This document shows, one piece after another, positions 36,283-45,441 of a stretch of 64,000 bases of DNA. Origin of the DNA: Desulfoglaeba alkanexedens ALDC. GTDB taxonomy: Bacteria; Desulfobacterota; Syntrophobacteria; Syntrophobacterales; DSM-9756. Each line of letters starts with the position of its first letter. The first letter of the stretch is position 1. Under the pieces are notes generated by a model. The model worked only from the letters and a program-made list of their open reading frames with translations, had not been told where the DNA came from and ran no database searches. The stretch is from the NCBI RefSeq assembly GCF_005377625.1, contig NZ_CP040098.1, positions 2,531,279-2,595,278 on the forward strand. Direction: 5' to 3'. A program made the position numbers and the translations under genes.

Positions 36283-38034
36283 ATGACGCCGACCGAAAAC
36301 TCCATCGCCTTGCGTCAAGGCGATTTTCAGACTCTGGCCGAGGCCCTCGATTATGCAGCCGAAGGCACGACGGGGATCAATTTCTATTCCGGGAAAGGGG
36401 CGCTTGAAGCCTCTCTCTCCTATGCGCAGTTGCGAGACGGTGCCCGGTCGCTGGCGCGCAAGCTCCTGGGGCTCGGCCTCGAGCGGGGCGAGCGGATGGC
36501 TCTGGTCGCCGATACCGATGCCGATTTTGTGCGCTTTTTCTTTGCCTGCCAGTATGCCGGACTGGTTCCCGTCCCGCTTCCCGCGGCTGTACATCTAGGC
36601 GGCCGCCAGGCCGTTATCGCCAATTTACGGAAACTACTGGTGTCCTGCGGAGCCAAGGCCGCAATGAGTTCCAGCTCTTTTTACCCCTTTCTGGCTGATG
36701 CCGCTGACGGTCTGAATCTGGTCCATGTCGGGGAACCAGCCGGCTTCGACGCCCTCCCGGAGACGGATTTGCCGCTGCAACATGCTCGTCCCGATGAAGT
36801 CGCCTACCTGCAATACACTTCGGGCAGCACCCGTTTCCCGCGCGGGGTTGTGATCACGCAGAAAGCGGTCATGGCCAACCTGAAAGGGATCATCCGCAAC
36901 GGGCTCGGTGTCCGCCCCGGAGACAGGTGCCTCTCATGGCTCCCCCTCTACCACGATATGGGGCTTGTGGGCTTTCTTCTCGCGCCGATGGCTTCGCAGC
37001 TTTCCATCGACTACCTGAGGACGCGGGATTTCGCCATGCGTCCGCGGCTCTGGCCGGCATTGATTTCCAAGAACCGCGCCACAATCTCCTACAGCCCCAC
37101 CTTCGGATACGCCCTATGTGCGCGGCGCATCCGCCCCACTGAAATCGAATCGTACGATCTGAGTTCCTGGCGCATTGCCGGGATCGGTGCCGAGCCCATC
37201 CGTCCGGATATCCTCGAACATTTCGCCCGGCTGCTGGAACCGGCCGGTTTCCATTCCCGGGCCTTTGTCGCCTCGTACGGCCTGGCGGAATGTTCCCTTG
37301 CCGTCAGCTTCGCCCCCCTGGGCGAAGGCCTGGTGATCGATCGCATAAGTGCCGAGACTCTTGCGAAAAACGGAAAAGCCATTCCCGTTGAAGATAGTAA
37401 AAACAATGGAAAGACGAGAGAACTCGTCTTCTGTGGCGCACCACTTCCCGGGCACGAGATCGAGATCCGCGACGAGTGGGGGAGGGTCCTGCCCGAGCGG
37501 CGCTGCGGGGTGCTGCATGTGCGCGGACCCAGCGTCATGAGCGGATACTTCGGCGACCGGGAATCCACAAAGGAAGTCCTGTCTCCCGACGGTTGGCTCA
37601 ATACCGGAGACCTCGCCTATCTGGCCGGCGGCCAGGTGATCATCACCGGCCGCAAAAAAGACATGATCATCATCAACGGCCGGAATATATGGCCGCAGGA
37701 TATTGAATGCATAGCCGAGCAGATGCCGGGAATCCGCTCGCGGGACGCTGTCGCATTTTCCATCGGCGAGGTAGGAGAAGACGAGACCGTAGTTCTGGTC
37801 GTTCAGTGCCGTCAGTTCGACGGGACGGAACGCGACCGCCTTGTGCAGGCCCTGCGCGGTCGCGTCAGGGAAGAATTCGGCATCGATTGCATGGTCGAGC
37901 TCGTCCCCCCGCACACCCTGCCGCAAACGTCATCCGGCAAGATATCAAGAACCGTGGCGCGGGCCGATTTCCTCCGGCGGAACCAGCATCTGTTCTCAGC
38001 CCCCCTGCAGTGTGTCGGCCGAACCGGGAGCTAG
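36283..38034 (+). CDS. aasR: Fatty acyl-AMP ligase / acyl-ACP synthetase of the ceramide pathway
   Basis: AMP-forming acyl ligase of the FAAL type, about 583 residues. AMP-binding motifs are YLQYTSGSTRFPRGVVIT, WLPLYHDMGLVG (a FAAL/long-chain hallmark), SYGLAECSLAVSF, and TGDLAYLAGGQVIITGRKKDMIIINGRNIWPQD, with the catalytic Lys in TSSGKISRT near the end. In the Caulobacter pathway such an enzyme charges the dedicated acyl carrier protein. ATG 36283 is preferred (AAGGA seven bases before); ATG 36268 and 36196 are in frame. The stop lies five bases before the next gene's ATG. Confidence 0.85.
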   Translation: MTPTENSIALRQGDFQTLAEALDYAAEGTTGINFYSGKGALEASLSYAQLRDGARSLARKLLGLGLERGERMALVADTDADFVRFFFACQYAGLVPVPLPAAVHLGGRQAVIANLRKLLVSCGAKAAMSSSSFYPFLADAADGLNLVHVGEPAGFDALPETDLPLQHARPDEVAYLQYTSGSTRFPRGVVITQKAVMANLKGIIRNGLGVRPGDRCLSWLPLYHDMGLVGFLLAPMASQLSIDYLRTRDFAMRPRLWPALISKNRATISYSPTFGYALCARRIRPTEIESYDLSSWRIAGIGAEPIRPDILEHFARLLEPAGFHSRAFVASYGLAECSLAVSFAPLGEGLVIDRISAETLAKNGKAIPVEDSKNNGKTRELVFCGAPLPGHEIEIRDEWGRVLPERRCGVLHVRGPSVMSGYFGDRESTKEVLSPDGWLNTGDLAYLAGGQVIITGRKKDMIIINGRNIWPQDIECIAEQMPGIRSRDAVAFSIGEVGEDETVVLVVQCRQFDGTERDRLVQALRGRVREEFGIDCMVELVPPHTLPQTSSGKISRTVARADFLRRNQHLFSAPLQCVGRTGS

Positions 38035-38038
38035 GGGC

Positions 38039-39007
38039 ATGGTTGAACCCGTACGGGAGTCGCGCACTGATGCCGCGCCCGCTCACGTCACAACCGTCGC
38101 CATGACCGGTGGGACCGGCTTCATCGGCAAATCCCTCATTCATCGCTTCCTGCGGGAAAATATTCGTGTCAGGGCGCTGGTACGCCCGGCCTCCATATCG
38201 TCGTGCTTCAACGCGCCGGGGTTGTCATGGATTCATGGCGAGTTGAACCATGAGGAGAGCCTCAGGCAACTTCTCGACGGGGCCTCGGCCGTTATTTATT
38301 GTGCCGGATCCGTTCGCGGCGCATCGATGTCCGACTTTGTGCCGGCCAACGTTTCCGGAGTGGCAAAGATCGTACACATGATGCGGAATTCGGTGGATTC
38401 TCCGCGCTTTCTTCTGATCTCCTCTCTGGCTGCAAGATCGCCGGAACTTTCGCACTATGCCGCAAGCAAGCGGCAAGGGGAAGAGGTCCTGCGCAGCGCG
38501 GCGGACGGGCTCGACTGGACGATCATCCGGCCGCCGGCGGTGTATGGCCCTGGAGATCGCGAAATGCTTTCCTTGTTGCAATGGCTCCGGCGGGGAATCG
38601 CCATTGTCCCGGCAGGTGGGCGAGGGCGCTTTTCGCTGATTTTCATCGACGACCTTGCGGAGGCGGTCCTGAGCTGGCTGGTGGGCGGCGCCGGCAGTGG
38701 CGGCTGCTTTGAGCTGCACGACGGCAAGGCGGGAGGGTACTGCTGGGAAGAGGTCTGTGAAATAGCCTCTGAGCTCTACCGGCGTCCCGTGAGACGTGTC
38801 GATGTTCCGCGGATCGCCCTGGATGCCGTGGCCCATGTCAACCTGGCCCTTTCCCGTCTCGCCGGATACCTGCCGATGCTGACGCCGGGCAAGGTCAGAG
38901 AACTGTGCCATGAAGACTGGGTCTGCGATCATTCGGATTTCAGCCGCGTCACCCGCTGGGCTCCGGAAGTCGGCCTGCGCGAAGGGTTGCTTCGTACGCT
39001 CGGGTGA
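38039..39007 (+). CDS. cerR: NAD-dependent epimerase-like ceramide reductase
   Basis: Extended short-chain dehydrogenase, 322 residues. The Rossmann motif TGGTGFIGKSL begins near residue 23, the YxxxK pair is in HYAASKRQGEE, and the preceding Ser is in LLISSLAARS. In Caulobacter the equivalent gene beside spt is proposed to reduce the 3-oxo group after ceramide formation. The start overlaps a GGGAG ribosome site just after the acyl ligase stop, so the two are translationally coupled. The MITE at 39104 follows and separates it from the acyl carrier protein gene. Confidence 0.82.
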   Translation: MVEPVRESRTDAAPAHVTTVAMTGGTGFIGKSLIHRFLRENIRVRALVRPASISSCFNAPGLSWIHGELNHEESLRQLLDGASAVIYCAGSVRGASMSDFVPANVSGVAKIVHMMRNSVDSPRFLLISSLAARSPELSHYAASKRQGEEVLRSAADGLDWTIIRPPAVYGPGDREMLSLLQWLRRGIAIVPAGGRGRFSLIFIDDLAEAVLSWLVGGAGSGGCFELHDGKAGGYCWEEVCEIASELYRRPVRRVDVPRIALDAVAHVNLALSRLAGYLPMLTPGKVRELCHEDWVCDHSDFSRVTRWAPEVGLREGLLRTLG

Positions 39008-39103
39008 CGAGTTCATCAAGCTCATTGCGGCGAGGGCGCCGCTCCTACAGGAACAAGAAACCGCAGGCCCGACTTTTATGAGCTTGTTTTCGGACAAGCT
39101 CTT

Positions 39104-39472
39104 GGTAGCGTTCTAAAGTGGAGACCTTAAGCAAGAAGGTTAACGAAAGTCAAAAAAAGCCCCCTCTCCCTTGATGGGAGAGGGTTGGGGTGAGGGTGGG
39201 AAAATTGCTTCTTGTTCCCAAGCTCCAGCTTGGGAACACAACTGTGCAGAAGCTCCAGCTTCGGTGAGCCCGTTCCCAAGCCAGAGCCGGGGAACGAGGG
39301 GTAAGACCACTTCGAGATCGTGGCGAGATCCCTAGAAAGACAGCGCGTTTCAGCTGTATCAGGAGGGAAGCTGGAGCTTCCCGGGCAGGGCGTTCCCAAG
39401 CTGGAGCTTGGGAACGAGGGGAAACGTTAGAATTTGGCATCAAATATTAGGTCTATTATTTTCTACGCTACC
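39104..39472. mobile_element. MITE-like element, copy C, with nested palindromes
   Basis: Ends GGTAGCG and CGCTACC, flanked by perfect 8-bp duplications AAGCTCTT (39096-39103 and 39473-39480). The interior (about 39205-39425) holds three dispersed palindromes and the AGACAGCGCGTTTC unit, so a composite repeat inserted into the MITE and lengthened it to 369 bp. It sits between cerR and acpR, within the presumed operon. Confidence 0.85.
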
Positions 39473-39499
39473 AAGCTCTTAATGCAGAGGAACGAAGCT

Positions 39500-39751
39500 G
39501 TGTCCCAAAAAGACTATGCGGAAATATTTGAAGAGGTCAAGGCGATCCTCAGGCGCTTTGACAAGGTTCCGGAATGCATCCGAGAGGAAATGGAAATTGT
39601 CAACGATCTTGGTCTGGACTCCCTTCGGGTGATGGAACTTGTTCAGGAAGTAGAGGATGTGTACGATATTTCCTTCACCTTGAACGAGCTCGCCGAAATC
39701 CGGACGGTCAGGGATTTCGTTTTGCGGATTCAAAAAGAGATCGAGGCCTGA
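39500..39751 (+). CDS. acpR: Dedicated acyl carrier protein of the ceramide pathway
   Basis: Small acidic carrier protein, about 83 residues, with the phosphopantetheine attachment Ser41 in DLGLDSLRVMEL and the helix-3 segment YDISFTLNELAEIRTVRDF. GTG 39500 has GAGGA eight bases upstream; ATG 39482 lies in that site and inside the target duplication of the adjacent MITE. The gene ends three bases before spt, so the two are surely co-translated. In Caulobacter a special carrier protein supplies the acyl chain to serine palmitoyltransferase. Confidence 0.88.
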   Translation: MSQKDYAEIFEEVKAILRRFDKVPECIREEMEIVNDLGLDSLRVMELVQEVEDVYDISFTLNELAEIRTVRDFVLRIQKEIEA

Positions 39752-39754
39752 GAC

Positions 39755-40966
39755 ATGGGACTCTTCGATAAACTCGCATTCATTTCCCAAGCGCGCCAGG
39801 CGCTGGAGGAGATGGGGATCGATCCATTCAACGTGGAGATTCAGAAGATCCTCTCCCCAACCGAAGCCCGTATAGCCGGCCGCAAGGTGCTTCTAGCGGG
39901 TACCAACAACTACCTCGGGCTGACCTTCGATCCCCGGTGCATCGAGGCGGCCTGTCAGGCTACCCGCTCGGAAGGGACCGGCACCACCGGCTCGCGAACG
40001 GCCAATGGCACATTCGCCGGGCATCGCGCCCTGGAAAGGGAACTGGCCGAGTTCTTCGGCTGCGCCAAAGCCATCGTCTTTTCCACGGGTTTTGTGGCCA
40101 ACCTGGGCGTCATCTCCACCCTCACCGGCCCTGGGGACACCTTGATTATAGACGGCGACTCCCATGCCAGCATCTACGACGGCTGCCGGATGGGGGGAGC
40201 CGACATCCTCCGGTTCCGGCACAACGACACCGCCGACCTCGAAAAGCGACTGCGCCGCCTGGGTGACCGCACAAAGAATACCCTGGTCATCGTCGAGGGG
40301 ATCTACAGCATGCTCGGCGACCGGGCGCCTCTGGCCGAAATCGTCTCACTGAAGAAACAATACGGCTTCTGGCTCATGGTCGACGAGGCCCATTCGCTGG
40401 GGGTTCTCGGCCAAAATGGCAGGGGGCTTGCGGAAGAGTGCGGCTGTATGGATGACGTCGATTTCATCATCGGCACCTTCAGCAAAAGCCTCGGGGCCAT
40501 CGGCGGATTCTGCGTGAGCAACCATCCGGAGCTGGACCTGGTACGCTATGCGAGCCGCTCCTACCTCTTTACCGCGTCTCCGTCCCCGGCCACCATCGCC
40601 TCGGTGCGCCGAGCGCTTCAGATTCTTGCCGCCGGAACGGATCTGCGCGAACGTCTCTGGGCAAACGCCCACAGGCTCTATGAAGGGCTTTCGGAACTGG
40701 GATACCGCCTCGGCCCCGAACCGACACCGGTGGTTGCCGTGCACATGGGATCGAAGGAAGAAACCCTCGCTTGCTGGAAAGAACTCCTCGAGAGCGGCAT
40801 CTATGTCAACCTGGTATGGCCGCCGGCAGCTCCCAAGGGGGAAAGCCTGCTGCGCTGCAGCGTCAGCGCGGCCCATACGGAGGAACAGATCGAGCGGCTG
40901 TTGACCGCATTCGCAGAACTTGCCCACCGTAGCGCCGCACCGCCATCCCCTGATACTCATGAGTAG
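39755..40966 (+). CDS. spt: Serine palmitoyltransferase
   Basis: PLP-dependent alpha-oxoamine synthase that condenses serine with an acyl thioester to 3-oxosphinganine, the first committed sphingolipid step. The 403 residues match bacterial Spt. The features are NNYLGLTFDPR, GTGTTGSRTANGTFAGH, the cofactor Asp/His in VDEAHSLGVLG (near 210), and the PLP Lys244 in GTFSKSLGAIGGF. The family also contains KBL and BioF; assignment to Spt rests on the adjacent acpR, cerR, aasR and ceramide synthase. The stop overlaps the ATG of a relic frame derived from a glycosyltransferase gene. Confidence 0.88.
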   Translation: MGLFDKLAFISQARQALEEMGIDPFNVEIQKILSPTEARIAGRKVLLAGTNNYLGLTFDPRCIEAACQATRSEGTGTTGSRTANGTFAGHRALERELAEFFGCAKAIVFSTGFVANLGVISTLTGPGDTLIIDGDSHASIYDGCRMGGADILRFRHNDTADLEKRLRRLGDRTKNTLVIVEGIYSMLGDRAPLAEIVSLKKQYGFWLMVDEAHSLGVLGQNGRGLAEECGCMDDVDFIIGTFSKSLGAIGGFCVSNHPELDLVRYASRSYLFTASPSPATIASVRRALQILAAGTDLRERLWANAHRLYEGLSELGYRLGPEPTPVVAVHMGSKEETLACWKELLESGIYVNLVWPPAAPKGESLLRCSVSAAHTEEQIERLLTAFAELAHRSAAPPSPDTHE

Positions 40967-41099
40967 ATCACTCCTCACGCCCCACCCAAGAAAAATAGGC
41001 ATTTTCATGCGCTCCATAATCGCCGACGCCAAGCGGTGCCGCATCAAGGCACAAGCGGCGGTCGCAGGCCGCTACGGGGGGATACCATGCCGCGGATAG
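40959..41099 (+). pseudogene. Internally deleted glycosyltransferase relic
   Basis: A 46-residue frame opens with an ATG overlapping the spt stop. Its first 20 codons (MSRSLLTPHPRKIGIFMRS) are nearly those of the second glycosyltransferase at 42300. It then jumps to a stretch (AKRCRIKAQ) equivalent to that gene's middle (TKRRRIKAQ, near 42790). Thus some 430 bases are deleted. It now acts at most as a coupling leader for the next gene. Confidence 0.75.
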
Positions 41100-42307
41100 C
41101 CCTGTACCTGCCCAATTTCGCCGGAGGAGGCAGGGAGCGGGTCATGCTGCACTTGGCGGAAGGGTTTCTGGCCGGGGGATACTCGGTCGACCTGGTGGTC
41201 AACCGGGCCGAGGGCGCCTATCTGGGCCGGGTGCCGCAGCGCGCCGATGTGGTGGAACTCAAACGCCACAACGTAATCCTGGGCCGGCTTCTCGCCTTGC
41301 GCGCGACCTCGCCTAAGGGGTGGCGTGCCTTAGCAAGGCCGGTGTTGTTTTCGCGTAAGCCGAGTGGGGAATTACGGTATCTGGGTTCGTTGGTCCGCTA
41401 TTTGCGTACATATCACCCAGCAGGTTTGATCGCCGCCGGCCCCTATTGCAACCTGAACGCCGTCTGGGCCAGGCGGCTGGTGCAGGTCTGCACCCGCGTG
41501 ATGCTGACCGCGCACAACACGCTGTCGCGCATGATCGCGGACAAGGGGCGCAAGGGCGCGAAGTGGCGCGAGCTGCCGTTCCTGATCGGGTGCATCTACC
41601 GGCAGGCCGACGCCATCGTTGCCGTTTCGCAGGGTGTCGCGGATGACTTGAGCAGCACTGCAGGGTTACCGCGCGAGCGTATCACCACCATCTACAATCC
41701 GGTGGTGACGCCCGAGTTGGCCGCCCTTCCCGCGGCACCGGCACCGCATCCCTGGCTGGAAGACGGCGGGCCTCCGGTCATCGTCGCCGCCGGCCGGCTG
41801 GTACCGCAGAAGAACTTCCCACTGCTCATCGAGGCGTTCGCCCGGCTGCGCCGTAGGCGGCTGGCTCGGCTGCTGATACTGGGCGAGGGCGAGCAGCGGG
41901 GCGAGCTGGAGGCGCTGGCGTCGCAGCTGAGCATCGCGGCCGATGTGGCGCTCCCGGGGTTTGTGGCCAATCCCTACGCCGCCTTCGCCCGGGCGGCGCT
42001 GTTCGTGCTGTCGTCGGACTACGAAGGGTTGGGCAACGTCGTGATCGAGGCCCTGGCCTGCGGCTGTCCGGTGGTGAGCACCGACTGCCCCAGCGGCCCG
42101 GCGGAGATCCTGGATAACGGCCGCTACGGCGAACTGGTGCCGGTGGGCGACGCCGCGGCGCTGAGCGCGGCGATGGCACGGGCGCTGGACGCCCCGCCGC
42201 CAAGGGAGCTCTTGCGCCGCCGTGGCGATGACTTCACTCTGGAAGACGGCGCCCGGCGTTATCTCGACCTGCTGCTGCCGGGGCGAGGAACCTCAACCCA
42301 TGAGTAG
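41087..42307 (+). CDS. GT4-family glycosyltransferase 1
   Basis: Retaining GT-B glycosyltransferase of family 4, about 406 residues. The N-domain starts RIALYLPNFAGGGRERVML and the donor-binding C-domain shows VAAGRLVPQKNFPLLIEAF, LLILGEGEQR, and the E-x7-E region YEGLGNVVIEALACGCPVVS. ATG 41087 is downstream of a G-rich ribosome site. Its stop overlaps the start of the next glycosyltransferase (ATGAGTAG). It probably adds a sugar to the ceramide or its head group (inference). It is richer in GC than its neighbour, and the last third is nearly identical to it over 75 bases. Confidence 0.87.
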   Translation: MPRIALYLPNFAGGGRERVMLHLAEGFLAGGYSVDLVVNRAEGAYLGRVPQRADVVELKRHNVILGRLLALRATSPKGWRALARPVLFSRKPSGELRYLGSLVRYLRTYHPAGLIAAGPYCNLNAVWARRLVQVCTRVMLTAHNTLSRMIADKGRKGAKWRELPFLIGCIYRQADAIVAVSQGVADDLSSTAGLPRERITTIYNPVVTPELAALPAAPAPHPWLEDGGPPVIVAAGRLVPQKNFPLLIEAFARLRRRRLARLLILGEGEQRGELEALASQLSIAADVALPGFVANPYAAFARAALFVLSSDYEGLGNVVIEALACGCPVVSTDCPSGPAEILDNGRYGELVPVGDAAALSAAMARALDAPPPRELLRRRGDDFTLEDGARRYLDLLLPGRGTSTHE

Positions 42308-43523
42308 ATCACTCCTCACCCCTCGCCCCAGAAAAATAGCCATTTTCATGCGTTCCATGCAGGGAAGTGGGGGAGCGGAACGCGCCATGCTCAATCTGGC
42401 CCATGGCCTGTCCAATCAAGGTCACCGGGTTGACATGGTCATGGCGCGCAGAACCGGTCATTTTCTGGATGAAATCCATTCCGCCATCCGGGTGGTGGAC
42501 CTGAAGGTCCGCTCGGCAAGGGAATGCTTGATTTCCTTGCCATTCCTTGGTCGGGATGCCTGGTTCTGGGCACGGATGGCGCTGGCCTCAAAGCCCCACT
42601 TCGTCCTCGGCGCCCTGCCGAAACTGGCCCGCTATCTGCGGAGGGAAAAACCGGATGTACTGATCTCGGCAATGGATTACCCCAATGCCGTGGCCATCGC
42701 GGCCAAGTCTCTGGCAGGAGACGGAGTTCCGGTCATTGCCACGGTGCGCAACACGCTTTCCGCTGAAGTTGCCAACACCAAACGGCGACGCATCAAGGCG
42801 CAAGTGGAGGTCGCTCGCTACTTTTACCCCCGCGCCGATGCCCTTGTGGCGGTTTCCCGCGGGGTTGCAGACGACCTCGCGCAGGTTCTGGGGAGGCCGG
42901 ATAAAATCGAGACCATCTACAATCCGATCGTTTCACCCGATCTCGCCACAAAAGCCGCGCAACCGCTGAACCACCCCTGGTTTTCCGGTGACGGGCCTCC
43001 GGTGATTCTCGCAGTAGGAGGATTCAAACCGCAAAAGGATTTCGCCACACTCTTCAAGGCCTTTGCCATCGCCCGCCGGGAGCGGCCCCTGAGGCTTCTG
43101 GTGCTGGGAGAAGGTAAGCTGCGCCAGGACCTTACCGCTCTCGCCTCCCAACTGGGAATTGCCGGCGATCTCCAAATGCCCGGATTTGTGGACAATCCTT
43201 ATCCGTACATGGCCCGATCGGCACTGCTGGTATTGTCTTCCATTTATGAAGGTTTGCCCAATGTGGTGGTGCAGGCTCTGGCCTGCGGCTGTCCGGTGGT
43301 GAGCACCGACTGCCCCAGCGGACCGGCCGAGATCCTGGATAACGGCCGCTACGGCACCCTGGTGCCGGTTAAAGACGAAGACAGTCTGGCCGTCGCCATG
43401 CTACGAAACCTGGAAGTTGCTTGGGACAAGGACTTGCTCATGAAAAGGGCGCAGGACTTTTCCGTAGAACGGGCAACCCGGCACTATCTGGACGTCATCG
43501 AAAGGGTTTGTCGTAACGCTTGA
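42300..43523 (+). CDS. GT4-family glycosyltransferase 2
   Basis: Paralogue of the previous gene, 407 residues. It begins MSRSLLTPRPRKIAIFMRSM followed by QGSGGAERAML, has VSRGVADDLAQVLG, AVGGFKPQKDFATLFKAF and LVLGEGKLRQDL, and ends with the E-x7-E region YEGLPNVVVQALACGCPVVS. In the last motif Gln replaces the second Glu of the usual pair, so activity could differ from the first enzyme. It closes the sphingolipid gene run. Its 3' end and about 100 bases beyond are duplicated near 45150 and 47512. Confidence 0.87.
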   Translation: MSRSLLTPRPRKIAIFMRSMQGSGGAERAMLNLAHGLSNQGHRVDMVMARRTGHFLDEIHSAIRVVDLKVRSARECLISLPFLGRDAWFWARMALASKPHFVLGALPKLARYLRREKPDVLISAMDYPNAVAIAAKSLAGDGVPVIATVRNTLSAEVANTKRRRIKAQVEVARYFYPRADALVAVSRGVADDLAQVLGRPDKIETIYNPIVSPDLATKAAQPLNHPWFSGDGPPVILAVGGFKPQKDFATLFKAFAIARRERPLRLLVLGEGKLRQDLTALASQLGIAGDLQMPGFVDNPYPYMARSALLVLSSIYEGLPNVVVQALACGCPVVSTDCPSGPAEILDNGRYGTLVPVKDEDSLAVAMLRNLEVAWDKDLLMKRAQDFSVERATRHYLDVIERVCRNA

Positions 43524-43816
43524 GCTCTGCCGGTGGCGAAGACAGCCCACGCAGCTTGGTGATTCCCCATGACCACACCTGACTCCGACCTTCCGCCGGC
43601 AGCTCAGGCTTGCTGTATTGAGGATGTTGCAACCCCCTTGTTCCCAAGCTCTGGCTTGGGAACAAGGGGAATTCTATTTCCCCTCCCCTTGTGGGAGGGG
43701 ATTAAGGGGAGGGGAATGTAACTGACTTGGGAACAAGGGGAACGCTTGAGCCCTGCCGGTCGCGACAGTGTGTGTCAAGGCAGATGTCGCACGAAGTCAC
43801 AGAGGTTGCCGTCAAT
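43524..43816. repeat. Intergenic repeats after the glycosyltransferases
   Basis: It holds a palindrome copy (43641-43662) and a fragment of the MITE core (about 43668-43722, GGGAGGGGATTAAGGGGAGG). Near 43741 there is a second, short copy of AACGCTTGAGCCCTGCCGG, which first occurs at the end of the glycosyltransferase gene (43517). Confidence 0.6.
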
Positions 43817-44017
43817 TCACCCCGCCCGGGAAGGCTCCAGCACCACGAGGTGTTCGTCGATCAAGTCGATGGTGCGAACGGTGCCTTCCACGAAACGTTT
43901 TTCCCCGAACAGGTTGGTGAGCCAGACCCCGCCGCCTTCCGCCTCGACGCGGGCGACGTCCCGCATGATCTCCCGGTCCGTGTTATCGACGTGCATGAAA
44001 ACAGTGCTCAGGCACAT
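43817..44017 (-). CDS. cooT: CooT-family nickel-binding protein
   Basis: Tiny protein of 66 residues beginning MCLSTVFMH, the hallmark of CooT, in which the N-terminal Cys2 binds nickel during carbon monoxide dehydrogenase maturation. The beta-rich remainder (GVWLTNLFGEKRFVEGTV, IDLIDEHLVVLEP) fits the family. ATG 44017 has AAGGAG six bases upstream; the longer open frame has no such site. It follows cooC on the same strand by 118 bases. The enzyme CooS is not in the window. Confidence 0.85.
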   Translation of the reverse strand: MCLSTVFMHVDNTDREIMRDVARVEAEGGGVWLTNLFGEKRFVEGTVRTIDLIDEHLVVLEPSRAG

Positions 44018-44135
44018 GGTGTACTCCTTTTGCATTTCGGGGGGCGTTATCAGGCGTGGGCAAACGACGTCCCGGTCAGGCAGAGCAACCGGGACATGAC
44101 GCCGGCGGTCGCGCTTTTGGGGCATATCCGGGCGG

Positions 44136-44891
44136 CTATGCGGCCAGCAGACGATCCAGCACACCGTTGACCGCCTCGAAGGCTTCCCCCTGGTCCGGGA
44201 CATGGCCGGTGAGACAGGCCTCGAATACCGACGGGTCATGGGGCAGCACTCCGATGGCCGTGAGGCCGTCCCGGGCGAGCTGCTGTTCGATTTTTTGCGA
44301 AATGGCTTCGGAAGGTGACTTGTTGACGATGGCCACCACTTTTTTGTCCATGGAAAAAGCCATGTTCCTGATCTTGGCGGCGATCTGAAGGGAATCGAAC
44401 GAAGGCTCGACCACCACCACCACCTTGTCGATGGCCTCGTCGATGCCGCGGCCGAAATGCTCCACCCCCGCCTCCATGTCCACCAGAGCGATCTGGTTGG
44501 GCTCCAGGGTGAGCTTTTTGAGAAATTCCCGATTCAGCACGCCCATGGGACAGGCGCACCCTTCCATCGTCTGGAGAATCTTGCCAATGCCTACGAGCGC
44601 CAAGCCGTTGTTGCGGCGGATGAAATCCGGCCCAAAGTCCCCGATGCGAATCTGTGCCTGACTCAGCAAGGACTGGCTGCCCATCTTCTTCTTGATCATG
44701 GCCTTGCCACCGACCAGATCCATCAGAGGCAGTGGGTGGCTGTCGAATCCGAGCATTCTCGCCAGGCCGGCATTGGAATCGTCCGCGTCGACGACCAGGA
44801 CGTCAAGGTTCTTCCGCAGGGCCTGCTTGGCCAGGAACGTCACCACGGTACTTTTGCCGCTTCCGCCTTTTCCGCAAACAGAAATTTTCAT
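44136..44891 (-). CDS. cooC: Carbon monoxide dehydrogenase maturation ATPase CooC
   Basis: MinD/Mrp-type ATPase of 251 residues that inserts nickel into carbon monoxide dehydrogenase. The deviant Walker A GKGGSGKS is at 7-14, VDADDSN at 35-40, and the metal-binding C112-A-C114 in EGCACPMG matches the dimer-interface CxC of characterised CooC. VDMEAGVEHFGRG gives switch II. ATG 44891 follows AAAGGA; an upstream ATG lacks one. Upstream (44892-45149) I see no gene. Confidence 0.9.
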   Translation of the reverse strand: MKISVCGKGGSGKSTVVTFLAKQALRKNLDVLVVDADDSNAGLARMLGFDSHPLPLMDLVGGKAMIKKKMGSQSLLSQAQIRIGDFGPDFIRRNNGLALVGIGKILQTMEGCACPMGVLNREFLKKLTLEPNQIALVDMEAGVEHFGRGIDEAIDKVVVVVEPSFDSLQIAAKIRNMAFSMDKKVVAIVNKSPSEAISQKIEQQLARDGLTAIGVLPHDPSVFEACLTGHVPDQGEAFEAVNGVLDRLLAA

Positions 44892-45149
44892 GTTCTGAAA
44901 TTCCTTTCGGCAATCGATTGGGTCCGCCATTTTTACTGTTCCACTAAAGCGGTGCAAAATTAGGTTACCAATTGAACGGCACAGGATAGCCGCTCAGAAA
45001 GCGACGCATGAACACCGACAGGCCGTCTTCGCCGCTGTGAGGTGGGCATCCAGCCGCGCGCCTCTGAGCATTGGACGCCTTCTTTGCCGGATCAAAACAA
45101 ATGATAACTGATTCCGCACTAAGTTCAAGTAGTCAACAAAGTCCCCTCT

Positions 45150-45189
45150 TTTCCGTAGAACGGGCAACCCGGCACTATCTGGAACTCAT
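45150..45189 (+). pseudogene. Duplicated glycosyltransferase 3' end, left part (interrupted by IS21)
   Basis: These 40 bases repeat the last codons of glycosyltransferase 2 (FSVERATRHYL) almost exactly and stop at the IS21 insertion. The continuation, ATCGAAAGGGTTTG and the downstream DNA, resumes at 47512-47640 on the far side of the element. The duplicated block thus once read continuously for about 165 bases. Confidence 0.85.
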
Positions 45190-45441
45190 TGTCAACACCG
45201 GTCGAGAATGTCCGCAAATCATCGGAATAAAATGTCCCCAAAACAACGCTTTTGGTGTCATCCGGGAGTTGAACGATTCGGAGCGGAGCCTCCGACTCAC
45301 TCGCCGTTTCCGCTGGCAACGACAGCCGCGATCGGCGCGGCACAGATGGAAGGTGCCGCTTGTGCCGATCGCGGGTCGTTGCCGCGTCTCCGGCTCCCTC
45401 AAGTCGGTATCCACTCCGAACCGCTCAACTCCCTCATCGGT